Below are positions 62,629 through 64,000 of a stretch of DNA of 64,000 bases, in pieces (position 1 is the first letter of the stretch; every line of letters starts with the position of its first letter). Made by a program: the position numbers and the translations under genes. Origin of the DNA: Shewanella metallivivens (GTDB lineage: Bacteria; Pseudomonadota; Gammaproteobacteria; Enterobacterales; Shewanellaceae); assembly GCF_028750675.1 (NCBI RefSeq), contig NZ_JAQQPZ010000002.1, forward strand, positions 435,800-499,799, read 5' to 3'. The notes beneath the pieces were generated by a model. It searched no databases and was not told the origin of the DNA. It saw only the letters and a list, made by a program, of their open reading frames with translations.

Positions 62629-63255
62629 CTACTTGAGTGCGTGACCCAAAGATTGCAAATACGCGATTAGTGCTTGTAATTCAGTTTTGCCTTCAACCGC
62701 TTTTTGAGCGCCAGCAATTTCTTCGTCGGTGTAAAGATCACCACCTTTATAACCGCCTTTGTGCAGGTTACGTAGGATAGACATCTTCTCACCAGTTAAA
62801 TTGCCGTCTAGCGTGTTTTCAGCTAACCAAGGGAAAGCAGGCATGTTTGATTGTGGTACCACATCACGTGGATTGATTAAATGCACTTCATGCCATTTAT
62901 CGCTGTAGCGACCACCCACACGAGCAAGATCGGGGCCCGTACGCTTAGAACCCCATTGGAAAGGGTGGTCCCAAACTGATTCACCGGCAACAGAGTAATG
63001 ACCATAACGTTCAGTTTCTGCACGTAATGGACGGATCATCTGGCTGTGACAGTTATAACAACCTTCACGCACATAGATATCACGACCTTCAATCTGCAGC
63101 GCAGTGTAAGGTATTAACCCTTCAACGGCTTGAGTGGTGTCTTTTTGGAAAATCAGCGGCGTAATTTGCACCAAACCACCAAAGCTAATGGCAATCACAG
63201 TGAAAATAGCAAGCAGACCCACATTCTTTTCAATTAATTCATGATTAAATTTCAT
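62629..63255 (-). CDS. ccoO: Cytochrome c oxidase cbb3-type subunit II (CcoO)
   Basis: Monohaem subunit of 208 residues. One N-terminal membrane helix ([20 protein letters not shown]) is followed by the haem c site [16 protein letters not shown] (C66, C69, H70) and [23 protein letters not shown] text ([16 protein letters not shown]), whose methionine is the axial ligand. It transfers electrons from CcoP to CcoN. GGAGCAG precedes the ATG, 12 bases after ccoN. Confidence 0.98.
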   Translation of the reverse strand: MKFNHELIEKNVGLLAIFTVIAISFGGLVQITPLIFQKDTTQAVEGLIPYTALQIEGRDIYVREGCYNCHSQMIRPLRAETERYGHYSVAGESVWDHPFQWGSKRTGPDLARVGGRYSDKWHEVHLINPRDVVPQSNMPAFPWLAENTLDGNLTGEKMSILRNLHKGGYKGGDLYTDEEIAGAQKAVEGKTELQALIAYLQSLGHALK

Positions 63256-63267
63256 CGAATCTGCTCC

Positions 63268-64000
63268 TTAAGCTTCTGCTAACGCTGGTAATGATTCTTT
63301 AGGTGCTTTAACAGTGCGTAGCACGTTATAAGCCATAATCAACATACCGGTTAAGAAGAAACAACCACCAAGAAAGCGCACAAAGTAGAATGGGTATGAA
63401 GCTTCTAAACTCTCAACAAAACTGTACGTTAACGTACCGTCAGAGTTTACTGCACGCCACATAAGACCTTGCATAACACCAGAAATCCACATACTAACGA
63501 TGTATAAAACAGTACCGATAGTAGCCAACCAGAAGTGGACATTCACTAGCGAAGTGCTATACATACGACCATGGCCAAATAACACAGGCACTAGGTGATA
63601 TAGCGAACCAATTGACACCATTGCAACCCAGCCTAGCGCGCCAGAGTGAACGTGACCAACGGTCCAGTCAGTGTAATGAGATAACGCATTTACCGTTTTG
63701 ATTGCCATCATTGGGCCTTCGAAGGTAGACATACCATAGAAAGACAATGAAACAACTAAGAAACGCAATACTGGGTCTGTACGTAGCTTATGCCAAGCAC
63801 CAGATAAAGTCATAATACCGTTAATCATACCGCCCCAAGATGGCGCGAATAAGATTAATGACATCACCATGCCTAAAGACTGAGTCCAGTCAGGTAGGGC
63901 AGTGTAATGTAAGTGGTGAGGACCAGCCCAAATATATAACGCAATCAATGCCCAAAAGTGAACAATCGATAAACGATAAGAATAAACAGGACGTCCAGCT
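63268..64000 (-). CDS. ccoN: Cytochrome c oxidase cbb3-type subunit I (CcoN), C-terminal part
   Basis: Catalytic haem-copper subunit that reduces oxygen to water and pumps protons. Only the last 244 or so residues are in the window; the frame is open to the right edge, and upstream residues [22 protein letters not shown] continue before the first in-window ATG. The copper-B histidines are in [14 protein letters not shown], and haem ligands are in the [19 protein letters not shown] region. The protein ends in a hydrophobic helix and a short tail. Confidence 0.97.
   Translation of the reverse strand, partial: AGRPVYSYRLSIVHFWALIALYIWAGPHHLHYTALPDWTQSLGMVMSLILFAPSWGGMINGIMTLSGAWHKLRTDPVLRFLVVSLSFYGMSTFEGPMMAIKTVNALSHYTDWTVGHVHSGALGWVAMVSIGSLYHLVPVLFGHGRMYSTSLVNVHFWLATIGTVLYIVSMWISGVMQGLMWRAVNSDGTLTYSFVESLEASYPFYFVRFLGGCFFLTGMLIMAYNVLRTVKAPKESLPALAEA

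Noticed and set aside
1..64000. CRISPR array, prophage or intact insertion sequence
   Set aside because: No regularly spaced direct repeats, phage structural genes or transposase reading frames were seen; the only mobile sequence recognised is the 194-bp MITE.

Overview
The window is bacterial chromosome from a gammaproteobacterium, most probably a Shewanella. The evidence is an EtrA/FNR regulator with cysteines at 20, 23, 29 and 122, lying beside uspE, ttcA and a complete ccoNOQP-ccoHIS cytochrome cbb3 locus, together with a thrS-infC-rpmI-rplT block of gammaproteobacterial type, AT-rich spacers and the general protein style. I cannot name the species from sequence alone.

Layout. 1-3 kb: the 5' part of eutB (ethanolamine ammonia-lyase large subunit) diverges from an eutR-type AraC regulator, followed by a Tat-exported dienelactone hydrolase. 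3-40 kb: a large catabolic island. A LysR regulator diverges from operon 1 (histidine phosphatase-fold protein, SDR, old-yellow-enzyme, ACAD10/11-type dehydrogenase, APH-type kinase, SDR, long acyl-CoA dehydrogenase). Operon 2 follows (MaoC hydratase, 3-hydroxyacyl-CoA dehydrogenase, a MITE, thiolase, acyl-CoA ligase). Then come a patatin-like protein, a CurA-like reductase, a molybdopterin oxidoreductase with a CoxD/CoxE-like AAA + VWA pair, secreted esterase and deacetylase genes and an orphan Cys-rich secreted protein. A long minus-strand run follows: TonB-dependent receptor, nitroreductase, epoxide-hydrolase-like enzyme, DUF2855, bile-acid:sodium-symporter-family carrier, two crotonases, an alpha/beta hydrolase and a PQQ-type dehydrogenase. 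A third acyl-CoA dehydrogenase diverges from the receptor.

The most interesting observation is regulatory. Four promoters in the island (4053-4121, 12115-12183, 37353-37421 on the minus strand, and 37540-37608) share one 69-bp architecture: two ATT-N9-AAT dyads, or near matches to them, 32 bp apart centre to centre, a -35 overlapping the second dyad, a 17-bp spacer and an identical TAGCAT -10. This looks like LysR-type recognition and activation sites. It ties operon 1, operon 2, the outer-membrane receptor and the extra acyl-CoA dehydrogenase into one regulon, probably run by the LysR gene at 3048-3965. The enzyme set suggests uptake, CoA activation and beta-oxidation of an unusual hydroxylated, unsaturated or cyclic lipid-like compound. 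The adjacent kinase and ACAD10/11-type dehydrogenase suggest a phosphorylated 4-hydroxyacyl-CoA step. The substrate is unknown.

40-64 kb: housekeeping. This part holds a DUF885 peptidase-like protein, a flavin reductase, a PHP phosphatase, two tRNA-Val(GAC) genes plus a grossly rearranged third copy, a MATE exporter, riboflavin synthase and a CPXCG protein. It continues with thrS, preceded by a hairpin mimicking the tRNA-Thr(CGU) anticodon arm, then infC starting with a rare ATA codon, rpmI-rplT, an aspartate/aromatic aminotransferase, a YvcK/CofD-like protein, a Bax-like protein, a DUF2987 protein, ttcA, uspE, etrA and the cbb3 oxidase genes. The last gene, ccoN, runs off the right edge. A strong terminator separates ccoNOQP from ccoHIS.
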